Below are positions 1 to 10,714 of a stretch of 64,000 bases of DNA, piece after piece. The notes beneath the pieces were generated by a model that had not been told where the DNA came from, ran no database searches, and saw nothing but the letters and a program-made list of their open reading frames with translations. A program made the translations under genes and the position numbers. How positions within the stretch are numbered: position 1 is the first letter of the stretch; each line of letters begins with the position of its first letter. The stretch comes from Isochrysis galbana (taxonomy: Eukaryota > Haptophyta > Isochrysidales > Isochrysidaceae), in the NCBI GenBank assembly GCA_018136815.1, contig CM030936.1, positions 1,958,569 through 2,022,568 of the forward strand, in the 5' to 3' direction.

Positions 1-463
1 AGCGGAGCTCTTGCTCCGCCCACCCCCTTCTCCGCGCGCTCTCTCCCCTCTCCTGCATGCACGCGCGATGGCGCGCCTGCGGCAGGCCTGCAGTCCTGCC
101 CTCTGGCGGCCCCTGGAGGCTCCTGGAGGCCAGCTCAGGGGGCAGAGGAGGCTGGGACTGGGCCCTGGCCTCCCCTGCCTCTCCCTCGCTGGCGCCCCTG
201 GGCCTCAGGGGCCCCCACTCTGCACCTGTCTGCCTGTCGAACAGGGGGGAAGGGGGGGTTGGAGCGATGGGCTGGCCACGAGGGGCCAGGACGAGCGAAT
301 CAGGCGAGCCTGTCAGGCAGAGAGTGGGTCAGCAGGGCAGTGGGCTCCTGGCAAGCCATCAGGCGTGCCAGGAGAGTGGGTGGTTCCTCCCCCATGGCAG
401 GGGAGGAGTGGAGAGGGAGGGGGCTCGTGCCCCCCCATGGGCGAACTAAGCATAAACTTAGTT
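1..463 (-). mobile_element. LINE-family 5' end fragment (solo 5' end)
   Basis: Read on the minus strand, this begins at 463 with a perfect 7-bp stem hairpin (444-463, AACTAAG-loop-CTTAGTT). An ATG follows a few bases later (near 438), opening a short proline/glycine-rich frame. The rest is GC-rich sequence that recurs, in the same sense, near 16560-16880, 32640-33000, 51500-51720 and 53690-53960. The copy runs off the left edge, so its 3' end is unseen. Immediately outside the hairpin (464-487) lies the AAACCTTTTAATATTCTCACC motif of another repeat family. I see no host gene between 1 and 880. Confidence 0.6.
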
Positions 464-880
464 GCGGTGAGAATATTAAAAGGTTTAATTTGAAGATGAG
501 CCAAATAATAGCCAAACGGACACGTCACGGCATTCATTCGTCTTTCGGCATTCGACTTTTGAGAACAATGGCATGCGCTTGTCACCGCGAAAGGAGGCAT
601 CTTCCCACAGAAGGCACGCGCGGTAAAGCCGTGTGTCGGGTCGGCGTGATCCTCTCACGGACCGCGGATACGCACGGGCTCCTCGAGCGAGCTCCGCCAG
701 GAGCGTCGCCTATCGAGCTCGATGCACGGGCTTCCTTGTCCGTTGCAAGTCGTCATGTCTTGGCTCATAGCGCATGCCCAACCTGGCTCAACATCGCATC
801 CATGGGCTTCATGCAAGGGAAATGTCTTTCCTCGACAGCTTCTGCTTGCGACACCACTAATCACCACTCAGTCGCCGCCA

Positions 881-3800
881 TCATAGCGTTTCAAGCGATT
901 TGCCGATGTCGTGAGAGGCGGACGCCTCTTGCTTCGTGAATCCCACGGCCTGTGGCGTAGACTCTCGAGGCGGAGACTCAGAAGCTGCGGCTTGAGACGC
1001 GATGACACTCAGTGAGGGCATTGCGGTCGCCCGTTGGGATGCGACGGCACTTGTAGCTTTCGACTCCATGAGATCCGAGAGGATGGGGGTGGACACCGAC
1101 GCCGGTGCAAGGATTGGCTCTGCGGCCATGGGAGCGCTGAATGAGGCTTGGGCAAGGTCTGTGCCGTCATCAGTTGCCGCCGCCGGAGGGAGCAACGGAG
1201 TCGGAGCCGCCGGCTGGGCGCGGCTTGGAGACGTCGCCGGTTGCACCGGATCCGCAATTTGCACCCGCGCCGAGAGCGAGAGGGCCCCCTCAGACGCAAC
1301 TGCAGCTGGCCTTGTCAAGGTTTCAGTCGCAGCGCTCGATCCCGTGAGAGACGCGGGGAGCAGCTCCATGGCTCGTCTATCGTCCATCGGTGCTGGCGCT
1401 GATGCACTCGCAGACGGCTGGGACAGCGCGTCGGCTGAGCTCTTTGGAGTGGTCGACCCACGCCCAGTGCACGTCGCCCCTGCCACCGATTCGCTCAGCG
1501 CACCTCCGAGAGTCGCGAGCCCTCGGCCCTCCAGCTGCCCACCAAATCCTGAGGCGAAGTTGGCACCAAAGCCGCTAGCCAGGCTGCCGCCGAACCCGGA
1601 AGACAGATTGGCGCCGAACGAGCGCGCCGCCAGCGCGGCGGCACCAACCGTGCTGCCAATTGCTGAGGAGAACTCGGCTGAGACAGCCGACATCTCCTCG
1701 GCCACCAAGGCGGCAACTGCATCCGCCGAGTACTCTTCAGCTGTCGCAGGTGGGACAAGGAGCCCTGTGCTCACTGTCATTGTCTCAGCGCCGCCCTCGG
1801 CTTCTGTCGTTGGGGATGGCGCGGCGGGTTTGGCGGTGAGAGACGCGGTGGGCAGGACATTGCCGCCATTCTGCATGATCAGCTCTGCGCAGAGCGCGTG
1901 CCCTGTGGCGTCGGTTGCGCCCTCGCCGCCGGACACGCGTGCCACCTTCGCCGCATCCTGCGCAATGGCGTAGCACGACCGCCCGGCACATTTGGCGGCC
2001 GCATCAGCACCAGCCGCCAGGAGTTGGAGGGCTCGGAGCGGCTCGCCCGCTTCGCACGCGGTGACCAACGCCGCGTCGATTGGGCTCAGCCCGTGGGCGG
2101 CCTCCCCCATGGGCTGTGCAATGCCGTCGAGCTGCTCCGGCTTGAGCACAAACTCGCGGAGCTCGTATTTCAGACGAACGAAAACCTCGCGGTGCTCGCG
2201 TGGTCCAGCTCCCAGCGCAGAGTCGCTCGGCTCGGGCCGGCGGACGCCACCGGGCATGTGCGCCTCCCACACACCATTGGGGCCCGCGGTGGCGGCGCCC
2301 GGCGCGCTTTGCGTGTAGACGGCCAGGACGAGGTTGAGCAGGGACGCGTCGCATGCGTCGAGTACGAGCGAGCGCATCTTGGAGACGTGGGTGCCCATCG
2401 CACGGTGGCACCCGGCGCACTCGAGGCACACCATCACAACTAGGTTGGCGCTCAGCCACTCGGCGCGCCGGGCGCCGCAGTCGGCACAGGGCGGAGAAAG
2501 AGCGCGCAGCCGCGTGAGGGCCTCAGACCGCGACGTGTCCACCGCAGGCCCGCCGCCTTTCTCCGTATGATCAGCGAGGGACCCGCCCGCACCGCCGACA
2601 CCGCCGCCCACGCCGTACGCCTCCTCGATGGCGCGAGCGAAGAACTGCGCCCACGACTGCGCGCTCGCTTCCGTGAGTGCCTGCAGAGTAAGCTGCACCT
2701 TGGGCGATCGGAGTTGCAGGTAATACCGGGAGCCGACCTGCGTCGCCTTGACGGAGCAGAGCACTAGCTGCACTTGTGCCACCAGCGTGGCGGCGCGCAA
2801 GGATGCGCCATCCTTGGCTCCGTCGAGTGGAAGCACCGCTGAGGAGGCGAGGCGGTGCACGGTGAATACACCGTCCTTGGCCACGCACCAGCAGCGTCGC
2901 CATTGCCGGAGGATCCCAGACTGAACGAAGAGGGCGCCCTCTTTGAAGGAGCCGCTGCTCATCTCTGCAACGCCAGGAGCATCGACCGCTGTATCATCCT
3001 CTGGAGTGTCGCCCGCCGCGGTGGGCAGCAGTGGCGCGAAGGCCGACCACAATGCAGCCGGCACAGCTAAAGGGGCGGGCACAGACGTTCTGTCTGAGGC
3101 TTCGGGCGGCGCCAAGGCTGCGGCGAGTGCGGCGATAGCCTCGCCTCGCTTACGATTCGCGGCGATCAAAGCGGCACTTGCTTCAGAGGCTGCAGAGGCG
3201 GAGCACTGGAGAGCTTGCGCCGACGGTTCGTGTTCGGAGAACAGCCGTGCCTGACGCAGAAGGACAGCGCGGTGCAGCTAAGGTACGCGAGTCCCGCAAG
3301 CCACATCGGCCTCGCACTTGCCGTCGATCACTTGCTCATCACTTGCGAGTAGCTCATGCAGCCCCCATACCGGCCTCACGCTCGCCGTCCCCCCTCCACC
3401 ATCCTCCTGAGGCGCTCACCTGCTGATGGACTTGGGAATAGCTCGCGTAGAAGACGTCGGCGAGTGCCTTTTGCATGGCTTGGCGCGCCGCAGCAGCCGA
3501 CTGGAGGCAGCGCGACTCGAGCACGTGGCGCGACTTGAGCATCGATGCCTCAAGGCGGAGCACTCGAGCCTGTGCAGGCAAAGGAGAGCGGCGAATGAGC
3601 TCGACTTGATACGACGAGTATAGCGCGGATGGGCTCTGGGCGGCTTACCTGAGACTGCGAGAGTGCAGTTGCGCCCGATTGCAGTCCGGCCAACGTCTCT
3701 GCCGCGACGGCGCCCCAATCGTCTGTCGTCAACGCAACTGCTGCACTGTCTGAAGCCTCGCCCGCCTCGGTGACGTCGCCAGCCAGGGGCACGCCCATGC

Positions 3801-4491
3801 CCACCTGTAGGCCCCCCGCTCCGGGGTCGCCCGGCGGGAGCGCGGAGTCACCCACCTCAGCGGCGCCGGCCGGCCCCTCACCCGCCAGGTCGCCTAGCTC
3901 CTTGGTGATGCGCGAGCGCAGCACCCCCCAGCTGGCACCGATGCGCGAGCCGAGCGACGAGCTCACAGCGGACGCCATCTTAGCGGTGGCCTTGGCGGTG
4001 GTCTTGGCATGCGCGCGCGCGGCGACGGCCGAGGAGCCCTCGCCTTCAAGCGAGAGGTACTCGTTGATTGCCTCGCTAAAGTCGGCCGAGACGGAGCCAT
4101 ACGCAGACGCGAGCCTCGAGCATGAGCTCAGCCCCTTGGGATCGTTGAGTGCTGCGTTGAGCGGGGCAATAAGCGCGTGATCGAGTTGCTGCCTCGCGGC
4201 TCTGTCAGCGATGCTCATCTGCTCGATCGCCTGGCTCACCTTCTGCGCCGGCCCATTCCCGTCCGTCCCTCCATCCGCCAGAGAAGCTGTGAGAGATTCA
4301 TGGAGAGCTTCTCTGGCGGCGGCGGCGGCGTCGAGAGCGGAGAGGTAATCGTGGGCGCGCGCGAGAGAGACGGAGAGCGCGGCCTCGAGCGTGGCAGCTT
4401 CGCGGCTGGCGTGGCGGAGCGCCTCACGGTGAGAGGGCGAGTCGGCTGCGAGCGCTGCTTCCCATGCGGAGAGGACGGTCGGGGAGGGCAT
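881..4491 (-). CDS. BAR-PH-ArfGAP (ACAP/centaurin-like) Arf GTPase-activating protein, 3 exons
   Basis: Predicted 1120-residue protein from exons 4491-3649, 3569-3420 and 3250-881. All junctions are GT-AG and phase 0, and the introns are 79 and 169 nt. Order: an N-terminal helical BAR-type region (about residues 1-330, spanning the first two exons), a PH domain (about 430-550), then an ArfGAP zinc finger with CADC and CLEC spaced by 16 residues. The catalytic-arginine segment CHRAMGTHVSKMRS follows, then a short ankyrin-like stretch (DAALVTACEAGEPLRALQLL). Family role: BAR and PH domains bind curved, phosphoinositide-rich membrane, while ArfGAP accelerates GTP hydrolysis on Arf in endocytic or recycling traffic. 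I chose ATG 4491 because upstream frame is low-complexity GA-rich DNA. The C-terminal ~400 residues are Ala/Ser/Pro-rich with a SxFGxN/SGFGG repeat patch (about residues 880-920), likely disordered. Identification is strong; the tail boundary is less certain. Confidence 0.88.
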
Positions 4492-5335
4492 CGGCGAGGG
4501 AGGGGAAGGGGAAGGGGGGAAGATGGGAGAGGAGAGAGGAGAGAGGGCAGGGGAGAGGGGGAGAGAGAGGGGAGAGGGGAAGAGGGGAGAGGGGAAGAAG
4601 AGGAGAGAGGGGAGGGAGGGGGAGAAGGGTGGGGGGGAAAGAGGGCGGATGCCAGATGGAGGAGAAGGAAAAAGAAGAGTTTGAGAGGAGAGAGAAAGCA
4701 TAAACAGAGCGAGAACGGAAGGTGTGTGTGTGTGGTAGAAGAGAGGTAGAGAGAAAGAGTCGAGCGAGTACGAGAGGAGACCGCCGCCGCGCGGAGAGAA
4801 GAGTTCGAGGGAGAGAGAAGAGAGGAGGGAAAGGAAAGAAAAGTAGCGAGAGGCAGGAGGCGAATTTTGTTTTATAAGGTCCGACGCGCCCCCTATTCCC
4901 CTAGTAGTGCACGGGGGGAGCCGCCTGATGGCGGGGGGAGAAGGGCCGGGGGAATGGGGGTGTAGAAAGTATGCTAGAGTACGTACTACGTGCAGTAGGT
5001 AGTGGTTCCATTCGCCGCGAGTGCGGTAAGAATATTAAAAGGTTTTTTTATCCGCCACCATCCCCTTTCGCCTCTTTGTTTCTACCACATAATTAGTCTA
5101 GGCCCGCTAGGCTGCAGCTACTCGCCATAGAAAGCGCACACACACGGAAACGTGAACAAGAGGGCGATAAGCAGCGGACGGCGGCGTCCACTCTCCCCTA
5201 AAGCTTGAGGCTTGAAGATTTTAAAGATAAAGAAGGCGAAAGTCCAAGTGGGCGACCCCTCCTCCCTACCCTCGGTGGCCTCCTCGCTCTCCCCCCCCCC
5301 CCGAGGAGCCTCCCCTTCGCCCGTTGCCCTCGGCC
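4492..5335. other. Intergenic region between diverging ArfGAP and GNAT genes
   Basis: 4492-4860 is GA-rich low-complexity DNA (5' leader or promoter of the minus-strand gene). 4892-5052 is a dispersed repeat, minus sense, closely matching 27265-27425: it starts AAAAACCTTTTAATATTCTTACCGC and ends near GTGCACTACTAGGGG. 5053-5335 is unique and ends in a C-run just before the GNAT start. I see no coding sequence. Confidence 0.55.
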
Positions 5336-6118
5336 ATGCGGGTGGGTGCGCCGCTGCTCACCGCCTCGCTGCTGCTCGTGCTGTGCACGGGACGGAGCGC
5401 CGCGCTCTGCACGAGCACGGCCACGCGCATCGAGCGCGCGCGCACCGACGAGCAGCTGCGCGCCGCCGCCTCCGCCTTTGCCAACGCCTTCTGGGGAGAG
5501 CAGCACACCTCTCTCGATGCCTCCCTCGCCCGCCTGCATTATGCCGACATGGAAGAGCGGTACGGTGAGCTGGTCGGCACACGGCGGCTTTCATCGACGC
5601 TTCTCCTCGCGCGCGATCAAGTTGGTGCCATCCTTGGTCTCGCCGGCTGCGAGCTCGCCGTGGTCGATATGCCGAAGCGGAGCGTGCTCTCGCGCAAGAG
5701 GGGAGAGGCGCTCTTCAAGGAGGGTCTCTCGGCGATGGGCGCGCGCCAACGGAACGAGTTACGAAAGGCGCCGCTATCCGAGCTCGCGCGCGCCCTCCTG
5801 CCTGCTGGCGCGCAGGTCATGCCTGTCCTCTCAAACCTGGCTGTGCTGCCAGCGGGGCGGCGCAAGGGGTTGGGGCGCATGCTGTGCAATGAGATCGAGG
5901 CCGTTGCCAGCGGCTGGATAGATGCGGGAGCAGAGAGTACCCAGCTCCTACTGCAAGTTGAGGCCCAGAATTCTCCCGCGCGCAGTCTCTACAACTCGCT
6001 CGGCTTCTCAGAGCTCTGGACCAATGAGAACGCCGCGGCAAGCCAAATCGTCGACGGCGAGCTAATCACCGGCACTACGACACTCATCACAATGGGCAAA
6101 GAGCTGGGAAAAAACTGA
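5336..6118 (+). CDS. Secreted or organelle-targeted GNAT N-acetyltransferase
   Basis: Single-exon protein of 260 residues. ATG 5336 is the first in-frame ATG. It starts with a signal-like segment, MRVGAPLLTASLLLVLCTG, ending near an Ala-rich cleavage area, which in complex-plastid algae may also be the first half of a plastid signal. The GNAT fold is recognised in the C-terminal half: LSNLAVLPAGRRKGLG carries the acetyl-CoA-binding RxxGxG loop, followed by an amphipathic helix and the late motif VEAQNSPARSLYNSLGF typical of the family. GNATs transfer acetyl from acetyl-CoA to an amine; many plastid GNATs act on protein N-termini or lysines, but the substrate here is unknown. The ArfGAP gene diverges from it across about 840 bp. 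Confidence 0.85.
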   Translation: MRVGAPLLTASLLLVLCTGRSAALCTSTATRIERARTDEQLRAAASAFANAFWGEQHTSLDASLARLHYADMEERYGELVGTRRLSSTLLLARDQVGAILGLAGCELAVVDMPKRSVLSRKRGEALFKEGLSAMGARQRNELRKAPLSELARALLPAGAQVMPVLSNLAVLPAGRRKGLGRMLCNEIEAVASGWIDAGAESTQLLLQVEAQNSPARSLYNSLGFSELWTNENAAASQIVDGELITGTTTLITMGKELGKN

Positions 6119-7180
6119 GCCTATGGGGGGCGGCTCGTCCACACGGGCCATACCAGCGCGTCCTGCTGCCAATGTGCGCATTTTGTCACGTGGGGCCTTG
6201 TCGCAACGCCTAGCGGCGCCTGGCCTGCGACGTAAACAAGCGGCCCAGCGCAAGCCCCTATGGGCATGCACGGCTCCGCGGATGAGCTTCTTGCATGCCG
6301 CTCTCACCAAAGTATAAGTGCACAACCCTACTGTCGTATTCAGCCTAGCGGGGGTTCACATGCTCTCGGTCATCGCCAACGGACCCATGCTTGCGGCGAG
6401 GGGTGGCAAGATGCAAATATAGTATTGCAAGACGATTGATAAGATGATCCACTTGCACTGTGCCATGCGGTGTGTGGCTCTGGTTCTATGCGGTGGGCCT
6501 CACGCCGTGGTGCAATGCCTTTTACTGCGCGTGGCGGGATGACGCGAGAACGTGTACGTATTTAGTACGATGCGGTGGGCCTCACCGCGTGGTGCCATGC
6601 GTTTTACTGCGCGATATTGCATGGCGTCGTTGCGGAATGCTGCGTGCTTGTGCATTTGTAGTACTACGTATAGTATGTGTGCATGTTGTATGTAGTGCGC
6701 CACTCCTGTCGCATCCAGAATATTGCCTATGCTCATATACTCTAGGCGCATGCGGTGTCTCCATGCATTGCGTGTGTAATGGCTGAGAGCAATGACAAGG
6801 CGCCTTGCCTTCATTCGGTGCCAGTTTTTTTTTTGTTGTAAAACGTTTCGATTGTTGAATCCCGGCTACCGCTACCGCCCCCCGACAATCACCAGGGCGT
6901 TTCCTCCACGAAGTCTATGCCCAGCTGTCGGAACAGGTTCGCGATGCGCTCCCGTTGAGGAGGGCCGATACTACATACGCGTGCCCGTCCCATTGCCAGC
7001 TGAGGCGGCAATCGACGAGTAGATTGGAAAGCACGACCAGGAGAATCGCTTCCATGAGCAATTGATGCCCTCCGAGTCGGTCACCCCCTGGTTGCGCTTG
7101 CGCTTGAAGCGCTCTTCGTGTGGGGCATTGGAGTGAGCGTCTGATGCAGCGATGGTGGGCATGGCCGTCCGAACTTTTTA
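6119..7180. other. Gene-free stretch with a local duplication
   Basis: I see no supported gene. 6488-6531 and 6570-6613 are near-identical 44-bp copies (ATGCGGTGGGCCTCAC start, TTTTACTGCGCG end) 82 bp apart, a simple tandem duplication. 6908-6952 (CACGAAG...CCCAGCTGTCGGAACAGGTTCGCGATGC) resembles 24186-24230; both encode a related minus-strand peptide containing a (L/I)xRQLG core, so this may be a dispersed-repeat fragment. Confidence 0.45.
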
Positions 7181-7194
7181 GATTTGGGGCGAAA

Positions 7195-7705
7195 GCAGGG
7201 GAGAGGCGGAGGGGCGGAGGGGCGGAGGGGGCGGAGGGGGCGGAGGGGGCGGAGGGGCGGAGGGGGCGGGCGGAGAGAAGTCGACGGACGGAGGGGGCGG
7301 GCGGAGAGAAGTCGACGGACGGAGAGTCGACGGAGCAGGGAGAGCGGGGGAGGAGAGCGAGAGCGAGGGCGAGGGCGAGAGGAGGAGAGCGAGAGCAGCG
7401 AGGAGAGCGAGGAGAGCGAGAGCGAGGAGGAGAGCGAGAGGGGAGCGAGGAGGGGAGCGAGGAGCGGGCGGAGAGAAGTCGACGGACGGAGGGGGCGGGC
7501 GGAGAGTCGACGGACGGAGAGTCGACGGAGCAGGGAGAGCGGGGGAGGAGAGCGAGAGCGAGGGCGAGGGCGAGAGCGAGGGAGAGAGCGAGGAGAGCGA
7601 GAGCGAGGAGGAGAGCGAGAGCAGCGAGGAGAGCGAGGAGAGCGAGAGCGAGGAGGAGAGCGAGAGGGGAGCGAGGAGGGGAGCGAGGAGGGGAGCGAGG
7701 GAAGG
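7195..7705. repeat. Purine/GC-rich minisatellite (GGGGCGGA and GAGAGCGAGAGC arrays)
   Basis: A half-kilobase low-complexity block. It starts with GGGGCGGAGG units, then repeats a composite segment (GCGGGCGGAGAGAAGTCGACGGAC followed by a GAGCGAGAGCGAGG tract) about twice (near 7270-7460 and 7470-7700). Its long open frames on both strands are Arg/Gly/Glu or Ser/Pro/Leu repeats produced by the composition, not credible genes. The G-runs could form quadruplex structures. Confidence 0.8.
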
Positions 7706-7782
7706 CGCGCGGTTTTCGACAGGGCGCGGCTGGAACTTCGAAACCCGCACACTCCTGCCTCTCCTCGCTCTCTTCCTCCTTG

Positions 7783-7925
7783 TTCAAGAACCGCGCGCCT
7801 CCTTCAAAACCCGCGCGCCTCCTTCAAAACCCGCGCGCCTCTTTCAAAACCCGCGCGCCTCTTTCAAAACCCGCGCGCCTCTTTCAAAACCCGCGCGCCT
7901 CCTTCAAAACCCGCGCGCCTCCGGC
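7783..7925. repeat. 20-bp tandem repeat array, about 7 units
   Basis: Unit CCGCGCGCCTCCTTCAAAAC, with a C/T change at the YTTC position between copies. About seven tandem units run from an imperfect first copy near 7783 to a degenerate last copy (CCTCCGGC) near 7925. No coding role is apparent. Confidence 0.85.
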
Positions 7926-8080
7926 AAGGCACATTTTTCTTTTCCCCTTGCCGCACCCGCGACCAATAGCAATTTGCTTTTTTTTAAAAAAAAACTCTTT
8001 CGTGCTAGGCGCCCGCGGTTTGGGGGGACAAGGAGGAACGGCGAAACGGCGGGGCAGGCGGAGTGGCGGGGGGGGGGGCG

Positions 8081-8605
8081 TCACTTGGTGGTGGTGTTGC
8101 GTTGTGTTGCGCTACTGAGCAGCCGCCGAATGAATGTTTGGTGTCCCTCGTGTCGTTTGGGCGTGCCCCCTCCCTTGTCGTCGGTCTCTTGGTCGGTCGC
8201 ATCGCCGGAAGAGGTCGTCGAGCTGCTCGTGTCGTCGTCACTCGAATCTTCGTCGTCACTCGAATCTTCGACGTCGGTCAGCGGTTCGTTCTCTTCGTGC
8301 ACTCCGACGATGATGCACGTCTTGGGTGGCCTCACGTCACCTAGTACGATGGCGGGGGTCTTGCGGGACTTGCGGGGGCCCTCCTTCTTGAGGGTGATGC
8401 TTGGGTACGTCGCGTGCACGTACATCTCTCGGAGAGTCGGCCGGAGATCCTCGAGTGGGGAGAGGGTCTCCACCCATTTGGCCCGAAGCTTGAGGAACTC
8501 GAGGTTGGGGAAGGCCCGCACGACTTCCTTGAGGAACCCTTCGACGATCACGTTCGACATGAGGGTGAGCCTGTGTATGTTGCGCGTGGTCTCGGTTTGG
8601 GTCAA
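8081..8605 (-). pseudogene. C-terminal remnant of a leucine-rich-repeat protein
   Basis: Open frame of about 175 residues with no ATG at its upstream end; the first ATG opens MSNVIVEGFLKEVV. The N-terminal part has LRR-like spacing (FPNLEFLKLRAKW, LRPTLREMYVHA). The C-terminal part is an acidic Ser/Asp tract (DSSDDEDSSDDDTSS) and a basic end. It reads opposite to the intact LRR gene at 9002 and is separated from it by an inverted repeat. It is either a last exon whose upstream exons are lost, or a decayed paralog of the neighbour. Function unknown. Confidence 0.5.
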
Positions 8606-8644
8606 GCCACTCTGGCAGGGAGGGCTGCCCGAGCGAGCTGACTT

Positions 8645-8860
8645 CGCCAGAAAGTTGTTTGGTTCCCCCCCTCCCCCCTCACGCGCAAGGTTGTCAGATT
8701 AGCCCCCTACCCCCTCACGCGGAAAGTTGTCAGATTTCAATCCCATGTACAAGTTGGCGTTTACAACAAAAGGAACACCCACGTAAGGGACCTCCTCCCA
8801 ATCTGACACATTTCCGCGTGAGGGGGTAGGGGGGAAAACCAACAACTTTCTGGAGGCGGT
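8645..8860. repeat. Inverted repeat between two LRR loci
   Basis: CCCCTACCCCCTCACGCGGAAAGTTGTCAGATT-type sequence occurs twice in tandem at 8665-8736. It reappears in reverse complement at 8797-8850 (AATCTGACACATTTCCGCGTGAGGGGGTAGGGG). The arms flank a centre near 8765, so the region can fold into a large hairpin. It resembles a MITE-like element, or the breakpoint of an inverted duplication that produced the diverging LRR loci. Confidence 0.6.
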
Positions 8861-8898
8861 GCACGACTTGGCGGGGTGGGCTGCTCGGCCGGCGTGCC

Positions 8899-8985
8899 CT
8901 CTTAGGGATGCTCCTCTTCCGCTTGGTCAGCAAGGGCGGCTGCGCGCCCTTCCCAACCGGGTACCAAATGAAGGCAAACGACCTT
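8899..8985 (+). repeat. Long direct repeat, left copy
   Basis: About 85 bp from GGGATGCTCCTCTTCCGC through TACCAAATGAAGGCAAACGACCT. It recurs almost exactly, same orientation, at 11195-11276. A partial reverse-complement match (GGTCGTTTGCCTTCATTTGGTACC core) lies near 42433-42457. The two direct copies bracket the intact LRR gene. The frame through the repeat (LFRLVSKGGCAPFPTGYQMK) is open in both copies, so it may derive from an old coding exon. Confidence 0.75.
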
Positions 8986-9001
8986 TATTTTCTTCAGCGT
9001 T

Positions 9002-10714
9002 ATGGGAACAATCATGAAAAAGGCGAAGAACGATTTGACGGACAGGGAGCTCTCACGAAAACTAATCTTGGGCAACTTGGCAGTGAGCGCACTACAAATA
9101 TTCGATCAGCACCACCCACACGAGTGTGAACTTGAAATCACAAACACCAACATCCATTTGTTGAACCGGCCATGTCAACGTGAGAATCTCCGTTTCCTTC
9201 CAAGCCCGGGAGGTCATCCCTTCCGGTTGAAAATTAACACATCGGATGCACGCATATGGAGTCACGTATCCAAGCGACCCATTCGCGTATCCAGTCTCTG
9301 GGTCTTGCAAAATCACAATGAGCATCTGCGGAAACTACAGAAGGTCAACCTGATGGGCCTGCACACTCTACAGCTTGGCCGGTTCGCCGAGGATCAAGTC
9401 GTGTCGCAAGCGGATCAGGTCATATCGCAAGAGGCGACCACCTTCATCAACTCCTACTGTGGAGCCAGGGTTCCCCTCAAGACTTTGATATTTCGGAACA
9501 TAAGCGTATTCAGTGCGTTGCTACAAAATAGCAAATTGGATTGTCTCAAGAATCTCGTGCTTGTCTCCCGCCCACTGGATTCTAATAAAACGTGCGATTT
9601 TATCGAGGCCTTGCACAATGAGATAGTCGTAAAGAAAAACACTCGCACTCTGGGAAACCTTGAGAAGCTCGTCCTCAACACCGTCAGTATTGGCGAGGAC
9701 ATACGCATGTTGAAGGATTGTATAATCGAGGGGCAGATGAAGACGACGCTGAAAGAGCTCAATCTCAATGACAACGGTATAGACGACAGGGGCCTCGTCG
9801 AGGCGTTATCAGACGCCCTCGGGGCCGCTGCAATCGAAAAGCTCCACCTTCGACTCAATGCACTAGGAGATTTCGTCCCATTGTTGCCTCCTTCATTGAA
9901 GGTCCTCAATCTGAGATCGTGCGGCATAACCAATCCTGGGATGGAGAAGCTGATAACTAACGCCCAAAGGGCAAGTCTGACGGAACTTGATATAAGTAAT
10001 AATGAGTTCGATTGGAGAGGCATGTGTCAATTCATGAAATACGCACACCACCTCTCCGAGCTAAAGACACTGTCCATATCGGAAAACAATCTAGGTCGGC
10101 AAGGGCTGCAAGCATTCGCATCGAAAGTGAACGAACTCCAGAATCTGTCCCATCTCTATGTGTCAGATATTGCTTATCGTGTGTCAGATGTTGCTCATCG
10201 TGCTCACGACATCAAGGAAATTTGTGAGCGCATTAATCTCAAGAGTATTGAATTGGATCGTGTCAATGAAGACGAATTTAGGGTTCTTCATAAACACCTA
10301 GAAAAGTTAGATAGATTAATAATAAAAGTGTGTCTTACAACACATACACCCCTTTTAGCAGAGCTGTCGAATTTGAAGGAGTTGCACTTGGAACGTGCAC
10401 ACGCGTATCAGATTTTGAGGCTGTTGCCTAGATTGAAGGTGCCTACCCTTCGTGCGCGATCCTGTGGATTCACGGACAAACATATGGACGATCTGATCGC
10501 AATGCTCAGTGCGAATAAGACGCTCACGAAACTCGATTTGTCTCGAAACCAAGGTATCACAGATGGTGGATTTCAAATACTCGCGAACGCTGTTGGCGAC
10601 GGAAGGCTCAAGCTGGATTCTCTGGTATTGGAGTGGACTGGAATCAAACAGGAGACGATGTCTCGTCATTCGACAAAACATCCATTCGTATGGAGTGAAC
10701 GAGTATTAGGGTGA
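9002..10714 (+). CDS. Leucine-rich-repeat protein (ribonuclease-inhibitor-type LRRs)
   Basis: Single-exon protein of 570 residues starting at ATG 9002. After an N-terminal ~150 residues without clear motifs come repeats of about 24-28 residues with the LxxLxLxxNxI pattern: LKELNLNDNGIDDRGLVEAL, LKVLNLRSCGITNPGMEKLI, LTELDISNNEFDWRG, LKTLSISENNLGRQGLQAF, LTKLDLSRNQGITDGGFQIL. These are RNase-inhibitor-like LRRs that build a protein-binding horseshoe. I see no nucleotide-binding, kinase or membrane segment, so it is probably a soluble binding protein with unknown partner. Base composition is noticeably less GC-rich than neighbouring genes. It is bracketed by direct repeats (8899-8985, 11195-11276), which could reflect movement or duplication of the locus. 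Confidence 0.8.
   Translation: MGTIMKKAKNDLTDRELSRKLILGNLAVSALQIFDQHHPHECELEITNTNIHLLNRPCQRENLRFLPSPGGHPFRLKINTSDARIWSHVSKRPIRVSSLWVLQNHNEHLRKLQKVNLMGLHTLQLGRFAEDQVVSQADQVISQEATTFINSYCGARVPLKTLIFRNISVFSALLQNSKLDCLKNLVLVSRPLDSNKTCDFIEALHNEIVVKKNTRTLGNLEKLVLNTVSIGEDIRMLKDCIIEGQMKTTLKELNLNDNGIDDRGLVEALSDALGAAAIEKLHLRLNALGDFVPLLPPSLKVLNLRSCGITNPGMEKLITNAQRASLTELDISNNEFDWRGMCQFMKYAHHLSELKTLSISENNLGRQGLQAFASKVNELQNLSHLYVSDIAYRVSDVAHRAHDIKEICERINLKSIELDRVNEDEFRVLHKHLEKLDRLIIKVCLTTHTPLLAELSNLKELHLERAHAYQILRLLPRLKVPTLRARSCGFTDKHMDDLIAMLSANKTLTKLDLSRNQGITDGGFQILANAVGDGRLKLDSLVLEWTGIKQETMSRHSTKHPFVWSERVLG

Noticed and set aside
1002-1973. 323-codon plus-strand frame
   Set aside because: Antisense shadow of the ArfGAP tail; Ala/Ser composition mirrors the real gene.
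5198-5594. Alternative frames around the GNAT start
   Set aside because: Driven by GC-rich codon shadowing; only the frame with a signal-like N-terminus and GNAT motifs is supported.
7120-7970. Long ORFs on both strands through the G/A-rich repeats
   Set aside because: Arg/Gly/Glu and Ser/Pro/Leu repeats in every frame are products of minisatellite composition; no domain or start context.
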